DNA of 64,000 bases from Coprinellus micaceus (lineage: Eukaryota; Basidiomycota; Agaricomycetes; Agaricales; Psathyrellaceae), in contig OX596344.1 of assembly GCA_951394405.1 (NCBI GenBank), positions 992,001 to 1,056,000 on the forward strand, written 5' to 3'. Shown piece by piece: positions 1 through 12,463 of this stretch (within the stretch, counting starts at the first letter, position 1; each line of letters starts with the position of its first letter). The notes under the pieces were generated by a model. It worked only from the letters and a program-made list of their open reading frames with translations, ran no database searches and was not told where the DNA came from. A program made the translations under genes and the position numbers.

Positions 1-739
1 GGCAGTGAATTCGGGAGTGCCAGGCGAGCTAGAGCCTACGCATGTGGAGGACAACCCAACGAACGGCGGTGAAGTGGGTGGAAGCCTCCCCAATTAACCC
101 ATCTCGGGCTTCGGTACTCATAGTAGGCCTCTGTTGGTGTGTACCACGCCAGAGTTCACCCGGGAGTCGCTCTACCACAATCACTCAAACATATTCCAAG
201 AGCCATCCACCAGGAAGTTCTTCCAAGTCTCGCCCTCGGCCACCATACTTCAGGCCTTGCCACGGCCCACTTTTCCATGGAGTTCAGCACTGTGGTTCTC
301 TAACATTCCTCAAGGTCTTGGTATGCACGTTCCCCATCGGAGCCCGGTCTCATAGCCAGTCGGGGCCGGAATTAGAAGCAGTGGTCCACCGCTACAGCGA
401 CGGTGAGCGACGGCGAGGGAGGGGAAGCAGTCCTTAGGGAATGGAGAAAACGCCGTAGCGCGAGAGTGCGAGACTACGATAGGTGAGAGGACGAGAACTT
501 GAAGGAGAGATTCAGAGGGGGCTAAGACAGATGCACAGAGCAGTGGGGCGTCACGAAGGTATGAGAGCAGAACCGAAACCTGACGGAGGGAGGGATCAAG
601 GCGGCAATTGGGAGAAGTTGGTGGACTGTGCCATATCGAAGAGCGCTGGTGAGGGAGAACGACAGAACATGACGATAGCCCTTCACAAAAAGACGGCGGT
701 TGGGGGGACGTGAGTGAAGGTCGAAAGGGCAGGGAGCCA

Positions 740-965
740 AAATTTGCTTAGCAACGATTTGACCGCTATCGGACCAAAGCTGCCGTGGGCATTGACGTCA
801 TTCGTAGCTCAACCCAGGCTCAACCTCTTCTCTTCACTCTTGCCCAGCTCTCCTTTCTTCCGCTGACCCCTGCTGCACACCGATGTTTTCGTTTTTGTCT
901 CCGCTCCCTCTCCTCCTCTACCCTAGAATCCCTTCATCTCTCCCAAACACACGTCCTTGAGCTCG
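740..965 (+). promoter_or_regulatory. Conserved CRE-containing promoter block, U0
   Basis: A perfect CRE palindrome TGACGTCA lies at 793-800, after a conserved segment (GATTTGACCGCTATCGGACC and following bases) and before about 150 bases of CT-rich sequence. The same arrangement recurs at 13,829 (U1) and 56,330 (U3). CT-rich tracts before the start site are common in fungal promoters, and CRE sites bind bZIP factors. That it drives the F-box-like relic just downstream is inference. Confidence 0.45.
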
Positions 966-988
966 ATTCACAGCCAATGTCGGGGATC

Positions 989-1840
989 GTCATGCTCGAC
1001 GCCCTACCCCCGCCCCCAAGCTCTGTCAAGGACACTGTCATCCCACGAATCCGAACCAACCGAACACTCGCCTCGACGCGCCCTCGACCGTGATTTCGAC
1101 TATCTGGTGTTCTACCCCTTGAGAACTTCTATTCAACGCGCAGACGCACTGTAGGACGTGTCTATTTGCTCGACGTCGATCCCAGGGAGGGCCAGACGAC
1201 GGGGAAGTGAGGCGGGGGTGTACGGATCGAGCGTGGGTGCAACACGAGGGTCCCAATACATACGGGTAACCACCTTTCCTCGTATCCTATCGCCGTCGAA
1301 AGCTTACGTCCGTCTTTCCATCCTTGCCTACGCATGTACTCGATTTGGACCTCATCCCCACCGTCCTCAACAGGCGCAAACCCACCTAACCAACGCTGAC
1401 CGCACGTCTCCAAACTCGACTGGAAGTCGTAACACGGTGAGGAACAAACTTAGTGTCTCCTACCCGATTAGATCATACTGACCTTGCCCACTCAGTACTC
1501 AACCTCCCTCTCATCCCAGCTTGCGGATGACCCCCTCTTTCAATAACTGCGACAGCAACCTCCCACTCGACTGCTCCACCGATCCCGTCATCCCACTCTC
1601 CATCCTAACGTCCTACTCCAACCTCGAGGCCATGTTCCCAGCCTGATGCCCAGAGGACCAATAATGCTCGAGGACACCCGCCGACGTACTGCGGCCGCGC
1701 CGTGCGGTGCTCCGCTTGAGATTTGGTATGCAGAAGGGATAGAACGAGGAGGAAGGAGGACAGCGGCGGGAATGGGAGATGTAGATGGTGGAAAAGAGGG
1801 AGAGCAACGGAGAAAGTATGCTGACTTGATTCGAGGCCGT
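989..1840 (+). pseudogene. Relic of F-box-like gene (U0 copy)
   Basis: This lies just downstream of the CRE block. A short frame opens at 989 and stops after about 33 codons. Near 1,405-1,435 a frame reads RLEVVTR and ends at a GTGAGG donor. After a plausible acceptor near 1,520 the frame continues with an LADDPLF-like motif and then a stop. The aligned part of U3 reads LPVEVVIRIL, which resembles the first helix of an F-box. The U0 copy is interrupted by stops and is probably dead. Evidence is weak and rests mainly on the alignment to U3. Confidence 0.2.
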
Positions 1841-2789
1841 TGATGGAATCGAGCGCCTGAAGAACACAACATCCTCAGTTCACGTTTGTTGTTGAGGTGA
1901 ATAAATACTCACCGAAGTCGTTCGTAGATCCTCATCCTCTCTCGGCGATTCAACATCGAATCTAGGCATCTATCGAGTCTGGGAGCAGGCATACGATGGG
2001 CTAGCCTCGTCCTGTCACCCAGGGCGTACTCGTTTCGACTCCCTTACGAGTTGTAAGCGATTGACGATGACAATTTGACAACGTCGTTCGTGCAATGCCG
2101 ACCTCCACACCCACCTGACAAACGAATGCCCGGGGACATAGGGAACGCCGTCACGAACGAGCGCCGGCCTACAAAACCGGCCTCGAGACTGAAACACGCG
2201 CTTGGCTCATCTCGAGCCTTGCCCCGGTCCCTCAACCCCCAACACGAACCTTGAACGTCAGGATAGGACGCTCCCACTCCATATGGACACATTTTTTGTC
2301 GTGACCTGAATGGTAGGGTGGCTTGGAGATGGGGACGGGATGGGGACGTCGACGAATGCGTAGGAATAGAGCATGAGAGGAAATCCAAGGTGTACGCAGG
2401 CGAAAGTGAGCATACCTTCGCGGGCTTTGAAGGAGACCAAGTTTACCTTCGTTGTTTCTCGTCCTCGCTGTCCCAGTATCAACTACACGCAATCGATGCG
2501 TGCTTGAAACACCCCTTACACCGTCAGTAGGCGCGCCGTAGACCCTAAGTACCACCTCAAGGTCAGTTCCTGTTCCCGTCGGTTCGTAACTAGTGGATGT
2601 ACTGACCTTCAAATCCAGATCAATGCTAGACCTTTTAGCCCGCTCCAAACCACCAATCGATGCGAGCGCAAGCTTGACCCCAAGAGACGTCACATTCAGT
2701 CAGCCCATGTTTTATTATATAACGCCTACGTCCAGTGTGTACTTACCCTTCGTTCAGACCTTCTTCAAACATCCCCCACTCACTCACCC

Positions 2790-3386
2790 ACTCCCGTCGA
2801 TACTAAACGCGCCTACGACGTCCCAAGAATCTACAGAGCAGTAGTTACACGAGTAGACGTGGTGTTCGTTGTACTTACCTTGGTTATTCAGGCCCACCCA
2901 ACCTCGCAACCCTGTCCCAACTTCGTAATGGGTACCGAGCCTATCGACTCCATGGGATCGGGGCTCGCCTTCGGTGACAGTCGATTGGAGAGTGTTGAAG
3001 GACAATGGTGGGAGATTGCGAGAGCAGGGGCGGGGGACGAGGAAACTCACCTTGCCTATAGTCTACCCCTCTTCGACACATCAAGGCTCTCATATCGCCA
3101 GGTACCGTTGGGGCTGGCAACGGCGAAAGGGCTACGAATAGCATCGTCGTATCGCCTGAAGCGGTGTTGATGCTAACCCTCTATGTCCATAGCCAACGCA
3201 CCAAACTCGCCAACGCTTCGATGACGACAGCTGCCTGGCCCCGAGGGGAAATAATAAATAGGTAGGTCAATGAGTCAAAGCGAAACAAGTATCCGTTGAG
3301 AGAAACTCACCTGTTCTGCGCCGCAGTGGCAGGCCGGGCGAGGGTAAGTCTCTGAGGGGGATAATGGATACCACCGAATATCTCAT
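2790..3386 (-). CDS. Putative spliced minus-strand gene (U0)
   Basis: On the minus strand four segments join in constant phase 1: about 3,386-3,309 (a frame starting with ATG and ending LPLRRRT), 3,113-3,051 (TVPGDMRALMCRRGVDYRQ), 2,968-2,879 (ending GWVGLNNQ) and 2,830 to about 2,790. The splice sites are canonical: GTGAGT, GTGAGT and GTAAGT donors with AG acceptors. Further donors occur at about 2,605 and 2,413. The donors and peptides are conserved in U1 (30,690-31,480), but there the third exon carries an 8-bp net deletion and a stop. I recognise no family. It may be a small real gene, one part of a larger gene, or a relic; coordinates cover only the phase-consistent core. Confidence 0.3.
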
Positions 3387-6162
3387 TCGCTCTGGCTGGC
3401 CTCGGTCCCGAACGCAATTTAAGTAAGTTGAATACACATGTATCGACCAATACACCGTTTTTACGCCCACCTCGCGGTCCACGCAAGAGCGTGTGCCAAT
3501 GGAGGTTCGTGCTAGTGAAGAATGAAGGAGCAACGGCTGGGGAACTGGCGGATGCGAAGCCAGTATTATGCGAGCGCCTTCGAAGGACACTACCTCAATA
3601 ACCAGGAAGAAGCTGAACCAAGCGTCATGAGAGAGAAGCAGGGGTTTTAAGGTTGCCTTCCCTCGTAGTCCCTCAGACGGGCGTTCCAGCTTCGTTACTT
3701 TGTGCGGGTTTGACGGCGTGAAGGTCGCGTAGGCTAGTGCGCCGTCGCTCACACTGGCCCTCGTGAAATCTGACAGCACCAGGAAACGGCTTCGAGGCTG
3801 GCAACTCCAGCCCCTCTTGAAGCATGCGTCGTGTATCGAAGTATCGGCGTTCGCCGATCCCACCTTCGCATATCGACCCATCCTACTCGAGCGTTACGGC
3901 TCTCCCAGCGACCAATAGCGGGCGCCCCATCCATCCATCCACCCATGTTAGCTCTCGTCTTCCGAACTCCCCCAACTTCATTCCCTACCACTCGTTGTGG
4001 GATGGGGATGCTTGGAATATACAGCTGAACGCGCCCCGAAAGGTGGAAATGACTTTGGACAGGCCGAGGGAAAAGCGAAGAGCGATGGGCACAAGAGCCG
4101 GGGTCTTCGGAGAGATGAGACGACTGCGGGATGAAGATTAAACGGGGCGTCGGGAGAACCGCACGACGGAAGGCGACCACCATGGTCGGAACGTTGTACT
4201 GGTGAATGGAACAATGTTGCTGGGGCCGAGATGGATGAAGGGTCCCACCGTTCGCCCAACAACCATCCCTCCTTTCCCTGTCGTCTCCCTGATCGCTCCA
4301 GCCCTAAGGCAGGCTGAAGCTCGACGCCTGGTTCTCCATCAGGTTCAACGTTTCGCGATCTACGACCACCCAACACACCTCGTGTCGAACACTGGGGTTC
4401 GACCCTCGTTCAAACCCTCCACCTCCTCGACATCTCCTTCGCTCGGCGTCTCGGACCTTCCTCCTCCCGCACCTTCATCGGCTACCAGTAATTCATGCCG
4501 ATGGTCGAGCCTGACGGAATATGGGGATCGAAGCGACTGGCCAGATGGCTCTCTATACGGCGGTGGGGTTATCTCCTTCACCCAGCAAACGTCTCAGCAT
4601 GAAGTGGCCGGATCTCAAAGCCCCAACCATTCGTCGTTGAGTATTAGGGAGGAGGACGTCGAGGGCTTCAGCGAGCCGAGGACATTGAGATGGATCGACC
4701 CGCAGGAAGTCCTATCTTCCAAGCAATCGGTCGGAAGCGAGAGACCACCGCATGGCTTACTGTCCATTCGCTCCGTGTACCCTCCCCCATTATGTCGACG
4801 ACCGGTCCTTCTGCGCGAGCGTCCGCGGAAGGCTCTCTCAAACTCTCCATCGAATCAATCAGGGGATTCAGGGCTTGGCTGCGCCGTAGAGGAGGATGAT
4901 CTCGAGGGCCCCTGGAGGCAATATTAGAGGGAACGGATGGGTTCTTCGCGGGTTTATAGCTGGAGGTGGGGGAAGAGGGGCGACGATTGGGAAAGAAATA
5001 TTCTGAATTGCGTCGAGGGTACAATGCGAGTATCTGGGCATCGTGCTGGGTGTACCGATGGCTTCCGGGATCATGGGTTTGAGTCTTGCGCAGGACTTCG
5101 CTTTGGTGGGGTGACGGACGTAGATTCATAGAGGGGGATGAGACGGGTATATTGGTATCAGCGTCTACTTGGAATCCAGGGATAGAGTGTAGGGCGGACT
5201 GCCAAGCACCCCGGCTCGTAACACGAAGGTCATTGCCAGATACTCATACGTTTCCTGGATGCTATCGTCAGAACGAGTTCCTTGAAGGCTAGGCCAGAGA
5301 GCACTCACCTCGCTGAACTTCCATCCCGAACGTCCAGCCCATATTCCTCCTTGAACGCATCGAATGAACGTGCTTCGGTGCCGACCACGTTCTGCGGTGG
5401 GCGGGTACGCGTACGTGCTGCCTTTGGTCACCACGGCATCCAATAATCCCAGGGCGTGGTGACCCAGCTCGATCTCGTTGGGAAACGGCGTGGTTCAGAA
5501 AGTCGTAGGGACGTTCTCCAGTGGTGGGACGTGCGACCGGAGGGGTGAGGGTGAGGGCGTTCGTGGGTTCCAGCGGCCCAATTCCGCTCTAGTGGACACT
5601 GGGTATTTGCGCGGGGGCAGCGGGACTGCTATAATATCGAAAATGTGGGCGTCGAGAGGGCAACTCGGTAGGAGGTCCAAGACAGTAGTTACTGCGGCCC
5701 TATAAACGAGGTAAGCGGAGTCCTCGTACGCTATGGGGTGCTACGTACATGCCATGTTCTTCCTTCCCATACCACCGCATGACGCCCATACCGCCGTTTC
5801 GCCCCGACTCTGGATCAATCATCCAGGCAAGGGGGAAGTCTGGCGGTTAGGCTAAGATGGGTGAGCCGAGATCCTGACGTTGGCCTTGGACGCTGCGGCC
5901 TTGAGGGGAGTACGAATCATTGACGTTGGGTGCGCCTTGAGGTGGAGGTCGACGGCGTCGGGCGTCAGGGGGTTTAGTCACGGACGTGTAGGAATGGGAG
6001 TGTGGGTGTGGTGGAGCTGAGAGGTGGGTTCGTCGCCGGGTCCATAATGATGCATAGAGGGGCATGAGCGCTGGACGACGCAAGCATGTCCCTGGAGGTT
6101 CAGCAGGAGATGGTGGAAGCGGAAGGGCTTGGATTTGATGGCGCCTACTGAAAGGGGCTTTG

Positions 6163-6351
6163 ATGGTCCATCATTCCTGCCTCTTGTCCTCTTTCAACGA
6201 CCGCCTCACTCATTCGACGCACTACGTTCAAGATCTCGCTGTCCCCTACTTAACCAATCAGGATCGCACCTCCTCCGCCAGTCTATGGAGTGCGAATGGA
6301 GCCCATTGTCCCCGGCCCACAGCATCACCAATGGAACAGCGCAATGAGTAG
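6163..6351 (+). CDS. Conserved short frame FNDRLTHS (U0)
   Basis: A frame starting at an ATG contains SCLLSSFNDRLTHS and then DLAVPYL.NQD. The same peptide is kept at 42,879-43,046 in U1, although the start region is shifted by one base between copies. A diverged form is found in U2 near 50,246. Conservation of the peptide rather than only the DNA hints at past coding. The product is unknown and about 60 residues, too short for a firm call. In U3 the corresponding place is disrupted by a 543-bp element. Confidence 0.2.
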   Translation: MVHHSCLLSSFNDRLTHSTHYVQDLAVPYLTNQDRTSSASLWSANGAHCPRPTASPMEQRNE

Positions 6352-9222
6352 ATAGCCACCCGCCGCCTGCCTCTGCACGCTGAGAGACACCAATTGGGAC
6401 GGTGGAACGGTGGAATGGCTGAGCCGTGGTGACTCAGAGAGGCTCGTAGGGCCAAGGTACGTTGTTGTAAGTCTTCATCGGCGTCGAAGGTAGTAACGTT
6501 CTTTACAGTTCGAGGGGATGTTCCTTGGGACCGTTTTTACCTCGCTTCACGCGTTCTCTCTGTTCATGCTATGCTTTAAAGCGGCTAGAACCACAGGCTG
6601 TGCATCGCCTCTTCCATTCGAGCCCCTTAAAACGAAGGTGTTCATCGTCCCTTCCTCCTGCGTACCAGTGACTTCGACCCAACGCCTCCAACTCACCCAG
6701 CCTCATTCACTCTTTATCCATTGCTGGCCGCTATGGCTCCGACACACCCCGCGGCTGGCCCTGGCGCATCGCTTGGAACGACCGGACCCCTCTGGCCCAT
6801 GGCGGGCACTCGCGTAGGTCAGGTTTCCATCTGGTGTGGAAGTCTTCGCCGAGCGTTGAAGGGTTACCCTACAACGTTGTAGAGACGCGGGGGAATGCGC
6901 TCTGTAGTTCGTGTTGGGGATTCGAAGCCTCACCGAACCGGCGTACACATGGAGAAGGGCAAACGAATGTATTCGGTCGATAAATAGAACAGAGAGAAAG
7001 ACTGAGAGTTGGGGGGAAACGAGTGCGGAGGAAGGGGGAAGGAAAGTCCGAACTCTGGAGCCGAATGCCAAGGTACTGGGGTATATGTGAGTGCGCGGGT
7101 GCACACTCGCCAGGGCGATCAATACACTAACGTGAGACGCGGGGCGCGTCGAACAAAGCAACGGAGTGCGAAACATACCTCTGAGTGACAGATCCGACAT
7201 GTCGCTCCGCCGTTGACTGATCGGGAAATGTTCGATAGTTGGGGACTTCGCGCCCAAGCGCGAAGGCATCCCCACAACGTTCTCGGCGTCCTCCCGATTC
7301 ACAGCCTTCTCAGCGTCCGTTTGATAATGCTGGCTGTCAGATCGAACGAATTGGGTTGCCGAGCGGGGTAGCGAGGTATCAGATTGCGTTGACGCGCGGT
7401 CGACAGTCGAGCCAAGTTTCGATAGTTCGAAGGAAATGAGGCGAACCCCTTCGCTCATCGGCGAGAGGAGGTCTCGACACGCTAGGTAGGGGTGATCCCT
7501 AGCCGGGGCTCTCCCCTCTGCGTATTCTCATACACGGATAGATACACACGTCCGGGGAAGGAAATCGTGTCCTGACCCCAACGACACCTCAGAGTAGGTT
7601 CCCTTTCGGCAATTCGTTCTCGTCCGCATCGGTCTTGGTACGTCCCTCCTCTCACCCCCTTAATATACCTCTAACCTCACCGATCGGGCCAGCTGGCACG
7701 GAGTTGGGGAGGGGGCCGGATATAGCGATCTCCGCTCTGCTGTGCGTGATCGGCAGCTGGAACTTATTTTCACGACGACCGGGTACCCTCGGTGAGTGGG
7801 CTTTGTACTCCGTTCGCCGGGAGATATGGCTCATTGGCTTTGGGTGAGCGCGAGGACTTGATACTTTGCAGAGCGGAGCACGGTGCATGTTTGGGTGGTT
7901 GGGTGGACCTTCCTCCACACGATTCGAACCGAGTGATAAAGCCTCTCGCCAGGGGCTCCACGTTTGAGCGAAGGACGAAGCCCAGCCATCGTTAGTGAAT
8001 TATGATTCATTGCTGATAGACTCTGGCTCAGCACTGACGGAACCCCCAACGGTCTGCTGTTCGACGACTTGAGCCTCGCATCCTGACGTTGTAGCCTTGC
8101 ATGCAAGCTGTCTTCAATATACCCAATACCTCTTTACTCTGGATACCTACCTTTCACCGATCCAGCCACGACAGTGACCGGTTCTCAAAGGTGATCCCAA
8201 TACCCAACGCCCGGATTCTGGGCCGTGGTACGATGAATCCCTTCGCTCTCTGCCTTTCTTCTCCCAGATCGCAGGTCGCAGGAAGGTGGAACGGTCCAGG
8301 GACGGCGGCGTTAATCCCTAGGCCATGCACAACGCCCACATACTTCCCGAAACGGGCGAAGATGGGTTGGGGATGTTGACCCAATGTTGACTATTCCGGC
8401 CATATTCAGGCGTTGCATCGGTTCAGAATATTTCCGACGAAACGTGTTAGCCTCGAGACGAATGAGAATGACAGATCGAATTTCTGGAACATCAGGGTGA
8501 TTTCGGCGCCGTCCACTCCGTCAAGTATCTCTGGAGTGTGGTTCTAACGGAGAAGCCTACTTTTGCCGTCCAATCGAGGGCTCGAACAGCATCCACAATG
8601 ATAGCACCAGCACTAGAGGCCCCATGAGCGAGAGGCTTTGTTTGTGTACTGACCACTTGCAAATACACTCAATCCATGCAATTTGTCCATATGCATCAAG
8701 GGGTGCCCGGGTAGGCTTCCTCAGTTCAGCCCTTATATCACAGTCATTCTCCCCTTCATACCTAATGAAATGCCCAACGCCGCACGAGGCCACAACGTGG
8801 CATGGTACCGAGAGAGGGCCTGCCATCAACCGTAACGCCTGCCCATAGCACACTGTATGTATGGATAATGCTTGGTGTCACTCGCCTATGTTTTCGAACG
8901 GGGGAGCATGCCCGCGGTGCTGGAAATTCACAGATGTCCGGGCATTTACGAGGTTGTTAGCGTACGGTGGGTCATTAAGGATAAAGTGGGGGTATGGTGG
9001 TACCGAAGAGCAGGTGATAGCGAGCCTGTAGTGTGACATTTGGGCGCCTATCAGTCATTTTAGGTCAGATGAAGTGATGGACTTGGAGTGTTACGGCGGG
9101 CATCATATTTCTGAAATGAAATTGTCATGCTGCAATACACGCGCTAGACATGCGCATACACCAGGCCTTAAACCGTTCGAGGGATCGATAATCACACCTC
9201 CTTCACTCATCCCCCTTCCGCC

Positions 9223-10996
9223 GTGGCGCCGTTGTTGGGGTACCTCATATTTCTGAGCTTGACGCTCGCATCCCCTGTACTCGCACCCGCTGATGCAATC
9301 TGCTCAACCTACCGAACCGTCTGCCTCGAAAGCTATCTTGCGCCGCGAGAGGTGGCTTGCCCGGCGACAACATGCCCGGCCAGCGACGCCTCTCCCGTCT
9401 TCAACACCCGGTACCGGTCAACCATCGAGATCCTCTGGAGTTGTCTGGCGATCATCTTCGCCTCCACTTGGATCTGCGTTCATCCCAACGTGACCGGATA
9501 CAACACCACAAAGTGGCAGAAACTCAAGAAGCGGGTGATTCTGTTCGCATTGGCCGTGTTCGCCCCGGAGCTCTTAGCCGTGTTCGCGTCCTTTCAGTGG
9601 AAGGGTTGTCGGGAGCTCCACAAGGCGTTTAGGGACAGGGCAAGGGAACTGGGCATATGTATGTCTACAATTGGGATGAGTGAAGTTCGAACATTAACTG
9701 ATGTTCACTTCAGCCCTCAATCTCGACTCCAAGGACCCGCCACTGGAAGCTCAAGAACCGAAGCCCTCCCCATCAGGGCCTGATTCTTCGGAGGGCACCC
9801 AATCCGAACGTAAGCCAAGCACTGGATCTAATGAAGTTAGTTGTTTATGCCGACTGATATGACTAGCTCTCCTCCCCGTCTCGGACACAGCACTACACAA
9901 GGAGACCATGTTCATGCACATATTGCACTACCCAAAGCGTGGACTGCGGGTTCTCGCGCATGCCATGTCGCTGTACCAGGTAGACTCGCAGGAGACGGCT
10001 TGGACGCTCACCCATGCACACTTCGTTCAAATGGGTGGGATTGTCTTCAAGGACCCTGAGAACGGCAATGTTGGTTTCAAGGAGCCTAAGATCTGGAGCT
10101 CAGAGAGGGTCTGGAGCCAGGAGAAGAACATGCGGGAATATCGTATCACTGGCAGAAGTTGGACTGACGACGACATCAAGAACTTCTTCGCCCTCCGACT
10201 CACCGAGGCTGCGATCTCGGATAAAAGCAAGGGCAGCGCACTCGCAAAGACCCTCGTTGTGATGCAGGTCCTGTGGTTTGTGGTCCAAACCATCGCCAGG
10301 GCGCTCGAAGGCCTCCCTATTACCCACCTGGAGGTTGTGTGCCTTGCATTTACTGTGTTCAATATTGGGATGTATGCCTCCTGGTGGGATAAGCCTGTTG
10401 ATGTGGGGTGTCCACTGGCGGTGGCAGGTAAGCTTGGAGGAGGTCCAGGCACCAAGGGTGTCTCTGAGGCAGTACTGTTTTCATTACTTGGTGGTCTTGA
10501 CAACATTCCGGTCGGCAGGTGGGCATACTCACCCAAAACCAAGCTTTATCCCAGTCTTTACTGCTATCACCAAGACCCAGATGGGGATTACTTCTTGGAC
10601 AAATACTTCTCCACTCAGGAGGGTCTTGGTGGTGCTTTCACATGGGCACTTTCATTTACATCGGCCACCTTTGGCACCCTCCATGCCATTGGTTGGTCCC
10701 TGCCCTCCCCATCCCTAGCTGAGCACATGCTCTGGCGCATTTCTTGCCTGGTTCTGATGTGCTACCCTCTTGTACCACTGGTCATTATCCTGTTTGCTAG
10801 GCTCCTGAGTGAGCATGCTCCTCACGGGGTGATGGCAGTGTATATGATATGTACAGCAGTCATTTCAGGCCTTGGGGCTATTGCATACATTGGAGCTCGC
10901 TTCATACTCCTTGTACTCCCTTTCCTAGAGCTTCGAGATCTCCCTGCTCTAGCTCACCAAACCATCTCCTGGTCCAATTTCCTTCCCCATATTTAG
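9223..10996 (+). CDS. Multi-pass membrane protein, paralogue 1, start codon lost
   Basis: Three exons (9,223-9,658, 9,714-9,809, 9,867-10,996) give 553 residues in one frame with canonical introns of 55 and 57 bp, both in phase 1. The N-terminus resembles a signal peptide (LIFLSLTLASPVLA). A membrane segment follows (STIEILWSCLAIIFASTWIC), then VHPNV, a second segment near LFALAVFAPELLAVF, a KDKSKG-like motif (SDKSKGSALAKTLVV) and about five more hydrophobic segments, ending SNFLPHI. I know this pattern from agaricomycete proteins of unknown function. The codon that is ATG in the other copies is GTG here (9,223-9,225), and exon 1 has no other in-frame ATG, so this copy may be untranslated or start unusually. 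Confidence 0.75.
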
Positions 10997-11365
10997 CATG
11001 TTCCTCCCCTTATGCTTACTATGATACCTCTCCGACCTCTAGTTACCCCGCATGGTCTCTTTTACTACATACATATCAGCTTGCTGTTGTATTTATCATT
11101 GCCACCTTTTGTCTAGAGTATGCACAATACAGCTACATATATCATTCTTCAGCCGTCGAGTGCAACATATTCAACACCCGGCCTAATAAGAACCCCCAAA
11201 CCTGCCTGCCATCGTGGTACCCTTGTGCCGCCGTCGGAATACGCGCTGTTACGCTTCGCTTCACGTACTTACCTTTTTGCCCCTATTTTCTCTTTTTATC
11301 TTATCTTATCGCGGACTCATTTTATTTTCAAGCGATTATCTCTTTTGTAATTTATATTGTATGAC

Positions 11366-11484
11366 TCGTTTCGCGCAGCCTTGCGCAGTATGTATGACTC
11401 GTTCTACGCAGCTCTGCGCAGCTTCGCTTTACTCAGCTCGCGCAGCTTTGCTTACTCGTACGCAGCATCGCGCAGCATTCCGTA
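11366..11484. repeat. CGCAG-rich direct repeats in LTR
   Basis: About eight copies of CGCAGC or near variants alternate with TTTGCTTACTCG-like spacers. They sit upstream of the TATA palindrome at 11,549. Their place in the U3-like part of the LTR suggests enhancer or factor-binding repeats; this is inferred from position only. Confidence 0.5.
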
Positions 11485-11548
11485 GTATATGCGGCTGTTC
11501 TTTGACTCAACTCGGACTTGTACTGACTCATAGCGACTCGTACCTCTA

Positions 11549-11560
11549 GGTATATATACC
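11549..11560 (+). promoter_or_regulatory. TATA palindrome of the solo LTR
   Basis: GGTATATATACC is a perfect palindrome containing TATATATA. It lies 303 bp inside the LTR, downstream of the CGCAG repeats and upstream of the hairpin series. It is a good candidate core promoter. Because it is symmetric the direction cannot be read from it alone. Confidence 0.45.
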
Positions 11561-11903
11561 ACTTAGACATACCCATGTACCTTAGCTTGTTATACTTGTA
11601 TCTTACCCCTCTTTCGCTCTCATCAACGTCTATCACTTTGTCCTCCAAACTCTCAGGGAGACCAGTAATGGTTGTCCACCTCGTCGCTCTCTGCATTCAC
11701 TGATCTAGCACTACGCCGACAAGAAGAGAACAAGCCAGACAGATCTCTCAAGACTAAATCCGATTACATCGTCATAGACGTCGACAACAACTATGGTCGA
11801 CACCGATGATTCCCGCATCAACATAGGAACGGAAACACGCACGACACAGGTATGTAAGACATTTCTACTAACCACTGACATTACGGGCAGTAGCAGGAAA
11901 GTA

Positions 11904-12463
11904 GCGATCGCCGACATCGCACTTATGGAGACATATATGACGCAGATATTCAGGACATCACGAACAACGGTTAGCATTGATAACCACTGACAGGCTTCTC
12001 AACATAGGAGAGATTACGTCTGAAGACTCCAATAACCGAGGAAGACAGACGACAACGACTCAAGCTTCATCGACACAGAGACATCTGGGACGTCAACATA
12101 GAGGATGAGATAGGGATCGCCGACATCCCACTTATCAAGACATTGATGATTCCCGTACTAATATTGACAGACACCAACTCGACTAGGATATACTGAACGT
12201 GATAGCGAACGCCGAAAGCGCACACGTAGTAAGGAGAGAGCGATCGTCGACATCGCCCCCGACCAAGACATAATGACATCTATGACGCAGACATATAAGG
12301 TCTAACAACCTTCGACGACGACGCAGTACCTAGGATAGCAATCGCCGACATTGCACCAGGAAGTAAGGAGAGAAGTGATCGACGACATCACCCCCGACCC
12401 GAGACGTGACGTACGGCCGCCAAACCGCGCACACTGGTAGAACGACTACGATCGCCGATATCG
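11904..12463. repeat. Series of covarying 17-bp palindromes
   Basis: Seven related sites share 5-bp arms around a CGCCGAC-like centre. They are 11,904 (GCGAT/ATCGC), 12,113 (GGGAT/ATCCC), 12,204 (weak, GCG/CGC), 12,240 (GCGAT/ATCGC), 12,338 (GCAAT/ATTGC), 12,375 (GTGAT/ATCAC) and 12,449 (CGAT/ATCG). Arm bases differ between sites but pairing is kept. That argues for selection on a dyad-symmetric DNA site or on an RNA stem with a 7-nt loop. Flanking bases are also partly repeated (ACTTAT..AGACA, CCCCCGACC). They lie downstream of the TATA element, so they may be in the retroelement's 5' leader. Confidence 0.7.

Noticed and set aside
4202..4927. Long plus-strand frame of 241 codons in U0 and its relatives at 32,450-33,260
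   Set aside because: Low-complexity Ser/Pro-rich product without motifs, with opposing frames of similar length; the peptide is not clearly better conserved than the DNA.
6703..7458. 251-codon minus-strand frame in U0
   Set aside because: Not kept open in U1 or U2 and has no motif; probably a chance frame in GC-rich DNA.
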